Of a stretch of DNA of 64,000 nucleotides, positions 34,756-46,660 are shown piece after piece. The notes beneath the pieces were generated by a model that worked only from the letters and a program-made list of their open reading frames with translations, was not told the DNA's origin and did not search any database. The stretch is taken from assembly GCA_947179485.1 (NCBI GenBank), contig OX359248.1:28281378-28345377 (forward strand), given 5' to 3'. Position 1 is the first letter of the stretch. Each line of letters starts with the position of its first letter. The DNA comes from Allacma fusca (Eukaryota; Arthropoda; Collembola; Symphypleona; Sminthuridae). The position numbers and the translations under genes were made by a program.

Positions 34756-35116
34756 ATACGAAATGTAGGTAAAACAGTTAATATTAAGCCATTGTTTATG
34801 TAGGTCAGTGACGGGGAACTTTGAATAACAGAAATAGTCAAATAAATAGAAAGGCCTTTCCGCATGGAATCTGAGGGCCTATTTTGCACCCTGGTAGGAC
34901 CAGAGTTGACCCCCCTTAAATTCACATAGGGTTTTAAAAATGTTAAATTTAACTTACCTTTGCAAGGAAAGTAATGAAAAAATTAATGTAAAGCTATTAA
35001 TAAGCGAAGAAGTTGGTTTCTGTCACAGATTTTACCCAATACAAACGGATTAGTTTTAAAGGATCCGTTGCATTTATTTAAACGAAGAACATCCTTATGT
35101 AAAAACGGCCTAATTA

Positions 35117-35227
35117 CATATATCGTTGGCTAAATTCTAAAAAGTACCATTTTCATTTGCGAACCCGTTTAAAAGCATGGGTTATGAAATGAAAATGGTA
35201 CTTTTTAGAATTTAGCCGACGATATAT
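35117..35227. mobile_element. Hairpin-type mini-element
   Basis: About 110 bp with long inverted arms: GGCTAAATTCTAAAAAGTAC and CATTTTCAT at the left pair with ATGAAAATG and GTACTTTTTAGAATTTAGCC at the right. Each arm is about 40 bp and the loop is about 30 bp. The duplicate segment lacks it near 36425, so it inserted after the duplication. The borders read TATATCG, so a TA target (Tc1/mariner type) is possible but not provable. Confidence 0.75.
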
Positions 35228-35299
35228 TGCTAAGTTTAATATTCTTTTATGGTTTACAAACCATTGCTATCCCAGTTTTTCCATCCACCTTGGTGGATG

Positions 35300-36520
35300 G
35301 CTTGCATGCTAGTACTAATTTGAAAGTGATTGTCATGATGGTGCCAGTCGTCACTTATGTATACATGACAGTTTGAAGCATAGCGGTTCGTTTTTTTCAT
35401 TCTTAAAAAAAAAATTTTTATTTTAAAGAAAATATTATCATCATCTTTTAAATACCACGATTAAATTCTAACTTTGGATATAAAAGTAAGTAGAGTATAA
35501 GAATAACTTTGGGGTCCACCAGCACATATGTCAGACATAAAATTATTTAAAATGATGTAGCCATCATGCATTGACAGCGTTCTGTGTTACCACAAGAATT
35601 TACACTTTCGTGGTCAAAAATTAGGGTCTTTGATAGCTGATACTTTGTGGCCAATTCTTATAATTTTAATAATTTGTTCCAGCAAAATGATTATAAACAA
35701 GGACAATTTCAAATTGCAAACATTTGCTCAGCTTAAATAATTTAATTACCATTTTATAAGTACCCTGTACAGCACCTATTTACTAAACAGCATTGAAATA
35801 TTTTCAAAAAACATTTATGCCAGGGAAAAGTTTGAGAACAATTCTAAAAATTATTATTTGAGGACTTGACGTAATAAAAGGAGAGGCTTCAGTTTTTAAA
35901 AATCAGCTCATCCTATTTGGACCAAAGTCTGGCAATGTTGCTAACATAAATAGGAAGCTTTTAGTTTTCCCAAGAGTACGTTTTATATCTAGCTACTATG
36001 TCAGTACCATTCGATGTTTAATTGTGACTACAGATGAAGTCAATACAACAGTGAAGTTACTTCAAAAACGTATGTACGATATGTAAGTAAAACAGTGAAT
36101 ATTTAGCCATTGCTTTTATAGGTCAGTGACGGGGGAATTTGAATAACATAAATAGTCAAATAAATAGAAAGGCCTTCCCGCATGGAATCTGAGGGTCTTT
36201 GTTATTTTTTTGTTTCCTGGCCGGACCCCCTTAAATTCACATTGGTTTTTAAAATTTAACTTACCTTTGCAAGGAAAGTAATGAAAAAAATGATGTACGA
36301 AGCCATTAATAAGCGACGAAGTTGGTTTCTGTCACAGATTTTACCCAATCGAAGCGGATTAGAGGTTTAAAGGATCCGTTGCATTTATTTAAACGAAGAA
36401 CAGCCTTATATGTAAAAATCGCCGAAATTATATGTTAAGTTTAATATTTTTTATGATTAACAAACCTATGCTATCGCAGTTATCCCACTCACCTTGGTGG
36501 ATGACTTCCATGCTAATATT
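35300..36520. repeat. Segmental duplication, copy 2
   Basis: Direct partner of 33060-35280. It has the empty sites for both insertions seen in copy 1. It ends with CACCTTGGTGGATG near 36490, matching the end of copy 1 near 35287. Confidence 0.85.
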
Positions 36521-36864
36521 TTATAACCGCCGCATCTTAAGTAATGAAATAATTATTCTAAAATCCGAAATATTTCTTTCAGGGAAACTTATGAAATGTG
36601 AAACAATATTCAAAGAGGACGCAATCTTGACACAAACTCAATTCTTGCTCCCAAGAATTTGAATCTTGCTCTGGCAATTCCAATCTTTGCTCTATAGCTA
36701 TAAAATGAACTATATACTACACTGTATAGCTATATAAATTTACTTTATACTGGCATATGTATATATCGTGAGTATGCCACAATGACAGACTGGCAGGCCA
36801 GAAGCGACTTCGACACTTCGACAGAGTATATTTATTCAGGAAATGCCAAGGGTCCTGTCTCCTC
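36521..36864. other. Intergenic, TATAGCTATA-rich
   Basis: Short A+T-rich stretch with TATAGCTATA palindromes at about 36693-36740. No gene seen. Confidence 0.35.
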
Positions 36865-37665
36865 ACTCTAAATTTTGGGAGTCCAACATAAGCAGACAGC
36901 TACCAAGAAAAAAAGTCCAGGAATCAACCATAGTAAGTTACACTTGACATTTATTTGAGCTTGCACCGTTTTTTGCTTGGGTTCATAGCTCAGTTTAGTT
37001 TCGGGAGTATTGTGAGTTATGCTTGTGTATTTAATTGACATTGATAATGAAATTAAGACAAGTCTGTAACTTCTTTTGCTATAGAGGTACGGATCCCCGG
37101 TATGAAAATTACTGTCGATCCAAGTCAAATACGAGCGCAAGAAGCGACAAGTCGGGACCCATTCTGGGGCACTAGTTTTAAGACGAGTTTAATCATAGAA
37201 ATTCTGGGCGTAGACCTACCCCAAGTGGTGGTTCAGCGATGCGGAATCCTAGACTGGAAGGACTTCCCAAAGATGGGATAAATTCAGAGCAGGTTCAAGT
37301 AGTAACGGAATGTTCAGTGTGTATTAATATTCCGCGACCACCGATTTACAACAGTTATACCGGTGTTATTATCAGCGCCAGATGCAAGGATTTATCATTG
37401 AAGAACCGTACACGTGAGAACTAAAGTATTGTGATTAACGTTATACAAAATGCAACACTATGTTCGTCAATTCAATATAAGCCGATTATATGATACATAT
37501 CAAGTATCTTTTTAAATAAAATACATTTGAGCAAAATTATTATTAATAATAAAATAATTAGGCCTTTTATATTTGAATATTTTATTTTAATAGTGAATAG
37601 TGGCTTTTTGGTCTTGACTGTATTGCTGAGTTTTGTCTACAAAAAATAATAGATATTCCCTACTA
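36865..37665 (+). repeat. Inverted duplication, left arm, outer part
   Basis: Inverted copy of about 52192-52905. Both arms encode MRNPRLEGLPKDGINSEQVQ in the same relative frame and share a good donor (ACAC then GTGAGA, near 37410). Homology stops sharply at 37665, where the sequence leaves ATTCCCTACT. This may be the 5' exon region of the helicase gene, but its protein does not match spindle-E sequence I know, so that link is only positional. Confidence 0.8.
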
Positions 37666-37750
37666 TTCCTATATACTTGCTGGAGATTGAAACGTTGTAT
37701 AAACTCCTAAATGAATACACTGCCAGTAAAGCCAAGTGAGTAGTTGAAGT
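37666..37750. other. Unmatched segment of the left arm
   Basis: About 85 bp without a clear partner in the right arm, ending in the GTTGAAGT target of the next element. Confidence 0.4.
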
Positions 37751-38956
37751 CAGTCATGGGCAATTGGTTTACCTTGCCTTTAACATTGCCATGAAAATTA
37801 AATACAATATCGCCTGCCTTTTCGCCTTCCCTGCATCATATTTTGCAATTTCCCCTTATCCAAAAGGTAGGTTAATATTTGTGCCTTCCTTGCCTTTTTG
37901 TACCATTTCAAAATGCCTTGTCTAACCTTAAATGCTCTTTTTGTTCGAAAATAGGATTAGCTGCATGTAACATGTGGCTGGATCTGCAATACGATATAAT
38001 TATGCATTGAACGTGTTTGAAATAGACGGAAGTGTTCCTGTAACAATGCAGTCACAATTTATTTTAAAAAAATAAGTATTGAACGAATTGGAGCTGTTTC
38101 GGATCCGAGTTTGAGTAGCAGTCCGAATTAGAGAAGTTTCTCCATTTTCTCTTTCGTGAAAGAAATTGTGTACGAGATTTTGTAGATGAATGAGCATCTT
38201 AACTCTTGAACATCGAGCGGTCTATTTCATTTCTAGAATATTTTGCAATTTAATGTTCGGATTTATTTTGAGTGTAAATTTTAAATACTTGGTAAAAAAG
38301 AATCATTTTGATTTTCTAATTATTATTAACGGGAGAGCTTAGCAAATGATTTATAGTTTGTCCACCCTTGCCGGGCACTATACTCCAATGGTCCCGAATC
38401 TTCGCATTGGAGACATTTTGGCTTTCTTCCAGATTCATATTTTGACATTTCAACAAACTGGAAGTATTTCACTAGATCTTCTCTCACTTTGAGCTCTTTA
38501 ATCTTTAACAGGCATTTCAGAAATTGTTACAGCAATGATTTCACAAACTCTGACAGAAAATTTCCAAATTCACACGCCTTCCACTGAGTAAGAGAACTGT
38601 TGAATTTAATGAGAATATGCAATAACGTCTCGCGAGGTATTATAACGTGGTCATCTCAATGTTATGTACATATGGATGTAAAACGTGTTCATTGCTATTT
38701 TTGTTTGTATTTCTCACCGTCAGATGCCCTCGAAATGCAATTTTTGATCCTTACCTTAATCCTTAGCATAAATTGAGCCTTCCTAAAACCTTGCCTTTAA
38801 TACCAAAATTTTCAAGCCTTTCTACTAAATTTCAATGTTCGTCTATAAATTTTTCAGCCTTCCTTTCTCCTTGCCTTCATTGTAGCGGGTTTTAAATGCC
38901 TTCTTTCCTTTTTGCCTTATACCAAGGCCTTTCCTAAGGCAAGGTGCCCATGACTG
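37751..38956. mobile_element. Non-autonomous hAT-type element, GCCTT family
   Basis: Ends CAGTCATGGGCA and TGCCCATGACTG, a perfect 12-bp inverted repeat, flanked by GTTGAAGT on both sides (37743-37750 and 38957-38964). Both terminal regions are rich in CCTTGCCTTT, GCCTTCCTTG and similar units (37770-37930 and 38750-38945). No transposase. It lies within the left arm of the inverted duplication and is absent from the right arm. Confidence 0.9.
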
Positions 38957-38964
38957 GTTGAAGT

Positions 38965-39980
38965 TATAGTTCGTGTTAGTCTTGACTTGACTTATTAATT
39001 GATTGAATTAGGCCGAAAGGTTTCCATAGAATAAATCTACTCAATACTCATAACTTTTCCAGGGATATGAACGCGGCTGATCCCATGAAGTGGTCGCTAC
39101 TTCCGTTGCATTCAACAATAACAAATGAGGATCAGCAGAAAGTTTTTCAACCGGTTCCGAAGGCTCATCGTAAAATCATTTTGGCCACGAATATTGCTGA
39201 GAGTTCTATTACAGTCACAGATATCACATATGGTCAGTTTTTGTTCAATTTTGGTCATCAAATTTTGTAGTAATTACAGTAAAAGCTGATTTGGGAATTC
39301 TTATTTGAATGTAATTTTGTTTTGTATTCAGTCATTGATTTCTGTTTGACAAAATCTTTGAGCTGAGACCCGACTACAAATTACACATGTCTTCGTTTGG
39401 AGTGGGCTTCGAAAAATCAATGTATTCAACGGAAGCCGGGGCGTTGCGGGCGTGTGTCGGCTGGCCATATTTTCAGAATGGTTCCAGAAATGTTTTATGT
39501 AATAAAAATCTAATCATCTCATCCGCTTATCGTTATTTGACATTCAAATGAATGGACTTTTAAAAGTGGAGCTTCAATTAATTGATATAATTATTTGTTT
39601 GGTTGTTTTCAGAATAATCTCGTTCAGGAAGCGTTCCCCGAAATGATGAAATCCAGTTTTGAAAGTGTAGTTCAACATGCTAAGATTTTCAATATGACAC
39701 TCCTTGCACTGGCAATCGATCCACCAAAGCTCTCTGGTATACGTAGGGCGGTGGCGATGTGGCGAATTTAAAGGAAGTTGGTGCTATTACCATTGATTGT
39801 CAAGGAGAAAATGGAAGAAGGTTTAATGAATTCGACGGTGATTTGAGCTACCTTGGGCAGGTCATGGCAAGACTGCCGATTGATTTGCGATTCGGGCGTT
39901 TGATTTTGATGGGACATGTGTTTGGACTTCTTGAAGAAACCATCATCATAAGTAAGGTTCAAGTAGTTCGCTGTATATGT
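38965..39980 (+). pseudogene. Inverted partial copy of the spindle-E/TDRD9-like helicase gene
   Basis: Genomic copy, introns included, of 41110-42115. Exon pieces encode LLPLHSTITNEDQQKVFQ and ILATNIAESSITVTDITY (helicase motifs IV-V), then CLTKSLS and LRLEWASKNQC after an in-frame TGA. Next come QRKPGRCGRVS (motif VI with one extra proline), a decayed exon, and LSYLGQVMARLPIDLRFGRL. Introns keep donor and acceptor sites, so this is a DNA-level duplication and not a retrocopy. It carries the same TGA as the main copy plus its own extra changes, so it is a pseudogene fragment. It is transcriptionally convergent with the main copy across a 1.1-kb spacer. Confidence 0.9.
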
Positions 39981-41109
39981 AGAGTTCACGAATATACTTA
40001 TAATGTTATACTTATTCCCATTTACCGTATAATCTTAAAACTAATAAGGTGTCTCAGCTGCTTCATTTTTATTGCGTGGTAGAGCCCATGACAGAGTGAG
40101 CCAATCTTATGTCCACGGATGTCAAAAGACAGCAAGAGTTTTGACCCATTAGGCTCCACGTATGGAATAGTGGCATTCCCAGCATTCACATTTCCGTATT
40201 CGAACTGTGAAGTAATGTGGTGGGCGTACCTACACAGATTTATTTATTGCCATCAGTGACCTTCTAGCTGAAACTATTTTCATATCAATACTTTGAACAG
40301 AAACAAAATAGTATTTATTCAAACTAACAAGTGGCCAGGCTGATCCCCCGGAAAACCTCGAAATACGACTGTTGTTGCTGGATTGCAGTTCCTTTGAAAT
40401 CTCTACGAAATAATTCGGGTAGAATGTACCGGCAATAACGATCTGTTTACCAGTTTATATTACGTCAGCATATTTGACACGCACTTTTCAAGAAGTTTCC
40501 TTATTGTTAGTGCTAACTTGAGATGAGTACGTCAACTGACTGTATTGATTACCTTCAGCAAAATCCCGCGTTCTTCCGTCAGTTCTAAACTGGGATTCTC
40601 ATTCACTGCAATATTCATCGTTTCAAGCCGCCGTTGAATTTCTTTAACTAGATTGACAATTTCTCTGTAAAAAAAACGTTCTATAAATAACGAATTAAAT
40701 TGCATCACTAATGTCTAGTCACAAATTAAGGTAATTAATACCTCATCACAGGTCGCTGCACCAAATACTGATTCGCCCATACTTTTTCATCATCCTTTTT
40801 CCGGAAATCGCAAATCGCAACTCTCAAATTTTCGCACCCAAGTCTTAAAACGCAGAGTTAAAAACCAATTAAATTATTACTTTCAAGCAAGTCGAAATAT
40901 TAGGAATAACCACCAATAATATAACCACCTTGTAAACGTTGATAAGGGCCAAACAATCTGAGAAGGTATTCTGAGACCAATACAACTTAGACAAGTACGG
41001 CACGGCCTGAACTCGACGATGGTATGGATAGCTGAAAGGGCTCTTGGTACTCAGACCAGCAGCTGTAGTCCACATAATTATTAGAAAATATCCCTGCCAT
41101 GACAATGGA
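39981..41109 (-). other. Spacer of the inverted repeat, helicase 3' exons
   Basis: Unique sequence between the two arms. On the minus strand it carries the C-terminal helicase-associated region: TAAGLSTKSPFSYPYHRRVQ, KLYWSQNTFSDCLALINVYK, a TWVRKFESCDLRFPEK exon with a following frame change, EIVNLVKEIQRRLETMNI, and GTFYPNYFVEISKELQSS. The plus-strand copy stops where this spacer begins. Confidence 0.75.
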
Positions 41110-42115
41110 GTGTACATATACAGCGAACTACTTGAACCTTACCTATGATGATGGTTTCTTCAAGAAGTCCAAACACATGTCCCATCATAATCAAACGCCC
41201 GAATCGCAAATCAATCGACAGTCTTGCCATGACCTGCCCAAGGTAGCTCAAATCACAGTCGAATTCATTAAACCTTCTTCCATTTTCTCCTTGACAATCA
41301 ATGGTAATAGCACCAACTTCCTATAAATTCGCCGCCGCCCTACGTATACCAGAGAGAGCTTTGGTGGATCGATTGCCAGTGCAATGAGTGCTTTCGGGCT
41401 TCCCATATTCAAAATCTTAGCATGCAGAACTACACTTTTTAATCTAGATTTCATCATTTCGGGGAACGCTTCCTGAACGAGATTATTCTGAAAACAACCA
41501 ATCAAATAATTATATCAATTAATTGAAGCTCCACTTTTAAAAGTCTATTCATTTGAATGTCAAATAACGATAAGCGGATGAGATGATTAGATTTTTATTA
41601 CATAAAACATTTCTGGAACCATTCTGAAAATATGGCCAGCCGACACACGCCCGCAACGCCCCTTCCGTTGAATACATTGATTTTTCGAAGCCCACTCCAA
41701 ACGAAGACATGTGTAATTTGTAGTCGGGTCTCAGCTCAAAGATTTTGTCAAACAGAAATCAATGACTGAATACAAAACAAAATTACATTCAAATAAGAAT
41801 TCCCAAATCAGCTTTTACTGTAATTACTACAAAATTTGATGACCAAAATTGAACAAAAACTGACCATATGTGATATCTGTGACTGTAATAGAACTCTCAG
41901 CAATATTCGTGGCCAAAATGATTTTACGATGAGCCTTCGGAACCGGTTGAAAAACTTTCTGCTGATCCTCATTTGTTATTGTTGAATGCAACGGAAGTAG
42001 CGACCACTTCATGGGATCAGCCGCGTTCATATCCCTGGAAAAGTTATGAGTATTGAGTAGATTTATTCTATGGAAACCTTTCGGCCTAATTCAATCAATT
42101 AATAAGTCAAGCCAA
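41110..42115 (-). repeat. Inverted duplication, right arm, inner part
   Basis: Inverted partner of 38965-39980 at high identity, with a few differences per hundred bases. Homology ends at GTTCGTGTTAGTCTTG on the outside and at CGCTGTATATGTA on the inside. Confidence 0.9.
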
Positions 42116-42628
42116 GACTAACACGAACCAGACGGAAGTTTTCTTCGCCACAATATCCACTTTTTGCGCGATGATATTATTTTAAAATCAACTTTTTAGT
42201 TTTTAATAATTTGTTTAAACATTGCTCATAATATTATTATTTTTAACAAAAGAATGAAAAACATTTTTACAATAATAAAACGTTCTATGCGACAATAGCG
42301 TATAACCGAGAAAACGCGATGAATATGTTAAGTATACGAGATGGCTAAAATCTTTTTCACACTGTAAAATACACTTGAAAGGGGTTACTGCCGGGACTTA
42401 CTTAAAAAAGCTACCCTAAACAGAAAGCAGGTTGTTAGCGATAGGCCAAAATTACAGGAGAAAATTCTGATATTTTATTTATTTTTTCTGAGTCAAACTC
42501 TATAAATAGTACAAGACAGCAGTTTCTCTCGCGCTCCCAAGCTCTTCTTTTTTCTCATTGTACATAACATTACATAATTTTCACAAGCGGGCGGACCGAA
42601 GAGGAGCGCTCAACTTCATACATTTAGC
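42116..42628. other. Start of the transposon-laden helicase intron
   Basis: No gene seen. A+T-rich and mostly unstructured; it ends in the CATTTAGC target of the next element. Confidence 0.4.
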
Positions 42629-43385
42629 CAGGGTTGGAAAAAAACCGGTTTTTATCAATAAAGGCCAATCCAGTGGCAAGATATGGTAACAACCGGTTTT
42701 TATTTTATGTGGATTTTATTGGCTAAAATGTAATAATCTCCAGTACTATCCAGTTAAATAATCTAATGTCCAGGCCAGTGGTTGATATTGGATTTTACCG
42801 GCATCTTTTGGCTTGTGGTAATAATTGGTAACAATTAAGTCCGATCACGCGACGTGCTCCAAAAAATTAAAACTCCACTTCTTTTACGTCCGCACCTACT
42901 TACTCCCTATATAAACACGATTTTCGTTAGTTTAGCTAGCAACTCAATTTAAATATTATGGCTGACCGGTAGTTCTCTGAAGGATTTTCCACACTTCAGT
43001 GAGTGTCATTGCTGGAATGGTTTTTGATTCTTTTATTATTATTTTTTTCATAATCATTTCATTACCGAATAACTGCTTGCCTTGCAAACATTAAAATCGA
43101 AGATGACATTTTTCCAAATATTTAATAAATACTGACGGCTGAATAAATTGTTAAAAAGATGTCTTTTAGCCATTGTGGCTTTTATTCATTGATGTCCATG
43201 CATGCGTAATATTAGCCAAGCCGGTGGTACTTTTTGGTTAAAACCGGTTTTTATTGGACAGTGGATTTATTTGGACACTATTAATTATGGCCATTTTATA
43301 CCAATCTATACAACCGGACCAGGCCGGTTAGTACCGGATTTAACCCAATATTGACCAGGTTAATTCTTGCCACTTGCCAACCCTG
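42629..43385. mobile_element. Non-autonomous hAT-type element, ACCGG family, copy 1
   Basis: Ends CAGGGTTGG and CCAACCCTG, flanked by CATTTAGC (42621-42628) and CATTTACC (43386-43393), an 8-bp duplication with one change. The units AACCGGTTTTTATT, GGACAGTGGATTTATTTG and ACCGGATTTAACC recur near both ends. No coding capacity. The same family is at 60390-60788. Confidence 0.88.
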
Positions 43386-44019
43386 CATTTACCCAATGAA
43401 TCAGTAGAATGAATGAAGTACGTCTACATCCTTTAGCCACATAATGAATGTAAAGCAGAGTACTGAGGAAATGTCCCAACCAACACACTGGTACTGTATA
43501 GTACATAGGTATACGAGTAGAACACTACTCATTATGTATATTTCTAACACACACTACTCACACTACCCTCATAAGTTTTGATGCTGTCAAGAAATGAAAT
43601 ATTCCCGTAGACTTCCAGGACTTGCGCCATCCATTTTGTTTATGATGCGGGTATATGTTTTACTGTTCCCCAGAATCATATTGCCTAAAGTAATCTACTT
43701 GGTGAATTTTAAACTACCATTCTCATGAGCGAAGTCAATGGCTATTTTAACTAATGTAAATGGGGGGGTTGATTTAAAATCACCTTCGTTCATCCATCAG
43801 AAGTTGGACCGTTTACAATTACCCGTTCCTTCATCGTTCCGTAAAATAAAGTCTTTTGAATATTTACCCTTCCTTTGCCCTTCCTTCATTCATATCCTGC
43901 TATGATCCTTCCTTCAGCAATCAAAAATCTTTTAACACAAGTCACAAAATCAGAGCTTTAAATTTCAAACTGCTTACCGCTGAAAAACTAATAATTAGTT
44001 TGAAATTAATTGCGATTAT
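43386..44019. other. Helicase-intron DNA, first copy of a 25-bp motif
   Basis: Contains the first of five copies of TGAAATATTCCCGTAGAC (43595-43619). No gene recognised. Confidence 0.5.
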
Positions 44020-46660
44020 GGAGTTCAGAGCTAATCCCGCCGCGATAATCCCGCTGGTATTATTCCCGCGAACAGAATCCCGCTGCCAGTTTGACCGATG
44101 TATATAATCCCGCTCAGGATAATCCCGACACTAAGGAGATAACCCCGCCATATAATGAAACGCAGAATTTAATGATTATAAAATGCTGTTGCTGTAACAA
44201 CAGTGAAGATACAACAATTGAGCACTCAAGATCCGAAGTAATAAACAAATAATAAGCAAAGACAAGAAAAAGAGTTCCTGTCGTTGTAATTTAAATGTCA
44301 TTTTAACGTTAATTTCAGAAAAAAATTGCTTTGAGTTATAATTCTGAATAATGAACAGAGTGTAGCTACATACACATGTCACAATAATTCACAATCTAGG
44401 TACAAATCAAAACGGCCAGTCAACAGCACACAGCTTGTTGTCAAGTACATGGATAATATTAAATATTAGCAAACAATATATTGTTTACTGAATTTAATAC
44501 AATAAAACCTGGGTCGGGAATATCGTCAGGGGGGTTATGGTTGGCGGGATTACATACTTTTGAGATCGGGATTAAATCCTCGGGGTTGCTTCGGCGGAGT
44601 TAACACTGGCGGGATTAGCTCTGGACACGGCGATTATTGCAGAACAGTACGTACTTATGTCCAGTGAAGGGAATAAAATGGTTAGATGCTCCGGGTACCA
44701 TGCTGCCATTGTGAAATAAATGTTTCTAGAATAACCAGCAGGCCGGCCAGAAAAATGTTCTTTAGTTTGATAGCGGTGTACGTATACATGAACTTTAGCT
44801 ACGGAAGGATTTTGACTAAAATATACGTAAGCAGCTGATGGAATTGCAAGTTACTATTACTAACCTTGTCCAACGTTGCATCTTAAAGGTCCATACTATT
44901 ATGGTGACTCAAAGAGAGGAAGCATTTTATTAGCGAAAAAACACCAGATTTGAATGGCATTCGTAATTAATGATACACCATAATCTGCATTACACGCTTC
45001 AAATGAGCTAATGATGGATTAAAAATTCCAGTTATAATCTTAATTCTGAATTGAATCACTGTCATCCAATTCTATCAATGCCTTTAGCATTATAGATTTA
45101 TTGCATATTTTATATATATATTGCATTTACATGTAACAAAATTCTGTGGTGGTCCACTTTGAAGACTGAATTAAAGTTAAATTTCCCTTATATATGGGAA
45201 GTATATGCACACCATTTTGTAATTTCAAGGACGTACACAATTTCGGAAGAAAAAAATGAAATATTCCCGTAGACTTTCAGGCCTAGTCCACCAACACTAA
45301 TTCTACAATTATTACAGTTTCGTTTATCACGTTATTTTCGTCCTAGGATTTACAACCCAATTAGTACGCCTTAACGCCACTTACAACATTTGTTAGTTAA
45401 TGCTAAATAAACCATTAATACAGATGGTTTTGTTTAACGCGTGGCAATTACAAGTGGTTCATACTTTTATCTTGATGGATTTTACCATGGATACAATAGT
45501 AATTATGCGTAGTATGCATGTAAATAAACGATTCAACTTCATCAATAAATCAGTTGAACACCTACAGAATCGGTCTAGAGGTAGAACTGAAATTAATTTG
45601 GCGAACAACCTTGTTGTAACGTTCTGGATTGCTGGAAGATGCTTCAGCAATTGTGTAATTACCCGGAGGTGTTTGAAGGTATTGATTTAGACAAAATTAA
45701 TTCACAATACATATACATCTCACTCCAGTCAACCAATGAAATATTCCCGTAGACTTTTAGGCATATAGACATGTTCAGAATGCTCTGCGCATGACACGGA
45801 GGGAGTGTGTATAATTTTCCGCGGATTCCGATACTGGTGCCTAGCTCATTTTCAATTATCATTGAAACATATAGGACTGCCAAATTAAAACTAAAATATA
45901 AGTGCTTTTTCAAACTCAAAAATTGCTAAATTTTTTAAAATAGATTACAATTTTCGACTAGAAGAAAAGACCACAAAAAGTAATTGTATAACCGTTACCA
46001 ACATGGTCGAAGGGAGCAATAACATTACGGGGCATGTTGAACCTTCAAGAGGATCCACGAAAAATAAATTAAAAGTACCATTTTAAATTGTAGAGGTAAA
46101 TTAACATTAAAATACATCTTGTACTGAATCTAATGTGAACCCACAGTAATATGACCTGCAATTCATTGATGTGTACGCTTGTGTTAACAATTAAAAATCT
46201 CTGAGTCCATTCATTCGTCCTTTTCATTAACTGGAAAGGGACAGAATTTCCAAGGGGAATTTTTTCGGTATTATTGTAACGAGAAATAATACATGTGGGC
46301 ATTTTCAACTGATAAGCGGTTATTTACCTCATCAAAATCAGTTTTTTTAATTTTATAAACTTACACTTAGTGGTTTTTCATTTGTAAACAATAATGAGCT
46401 AAGCACCAATGTGCTTTTGTTGTTTTATAAAGTAGATTCATCTTGCGTTTAAACGGTAGTTACAACAGTTTAAACTTTAAACTTTATTGAAATATTCCCT
46501 TAGACTTTCAGGCATAGACTGCCAACTAAGTCCTCCAATGATTTTTTTAGCGGTCTGCAGCTTTTGGTTTTGTTTATTGCGTAGTTTTGAATTAGGTTCA
46601 ACTTACATTGAAAGCAAGAATTTAAACTGTATTGAAATATTCCCGTAGGCTTTAGGCACA
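43595..46660 (+). repeat. Five dispersed direct copies of a 25-bp motif
   Basis: Consensus TGAAATATTCCCGTAGACTT followed by TCAGG, at 43595, 45257, 45737, 46488 and 46633, all in one orientation and all upstream of the decayed transposase at 47357-50290. I see no copy elsewhere in the window. They could be subterminal transposase-binding sites or short ends of a dispersed element. Confidence 0.75.
44020..44629. mobile_element. Non-autonomous hAT-type element, AATCCCGC family
   Basis: A 610-bp element with inverted ends sharing CAGAGCTAATCCCGCC (left 44020-44041, right 44608-44629, with six outer bases partly matching). It is flanked by GCGATTAT on both sides (44012-44019 and 44630-44637), an 8-bp target duplication. 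TAATCCCGC-type units recur in direct sense at the left (44031-44150) and inverted at the right (44520-44620). The A+T-rich core has no coding frame I can support. Confidence 0.9.

Larger units (their letters stand above)
33060..35280. repeat. Segmental duplication, copy 1
   Basis: Aligns in direct orientation with 35300-36520 over about 1.2 kb, for example TACTAATTTGAAAGTGATTG near 33104 and 35314, and TAACTTTGGGGT near 33627 and 35503. Copy 1 is longer because of two insertions: a hAT-type element (34214-34755) and a small hairpin element (about 35117-35227). Copy 1 also has extra sequence at 33180-33530. No gene recognised. Confidence 0.85.

Noticed and set aside
38965-39980. Processed retrocopy of the helicase
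   Set aside because: Introns with donor and acceptor sites are retained, so it is a DNA duplication.
42629-44629. A CRISPR-like look from short repeated units
   Set aside because: The units are irregular, lack uniform spacers and lie inside elements with terminal inverted repeats and target duplications; the genome is eukaryotic.
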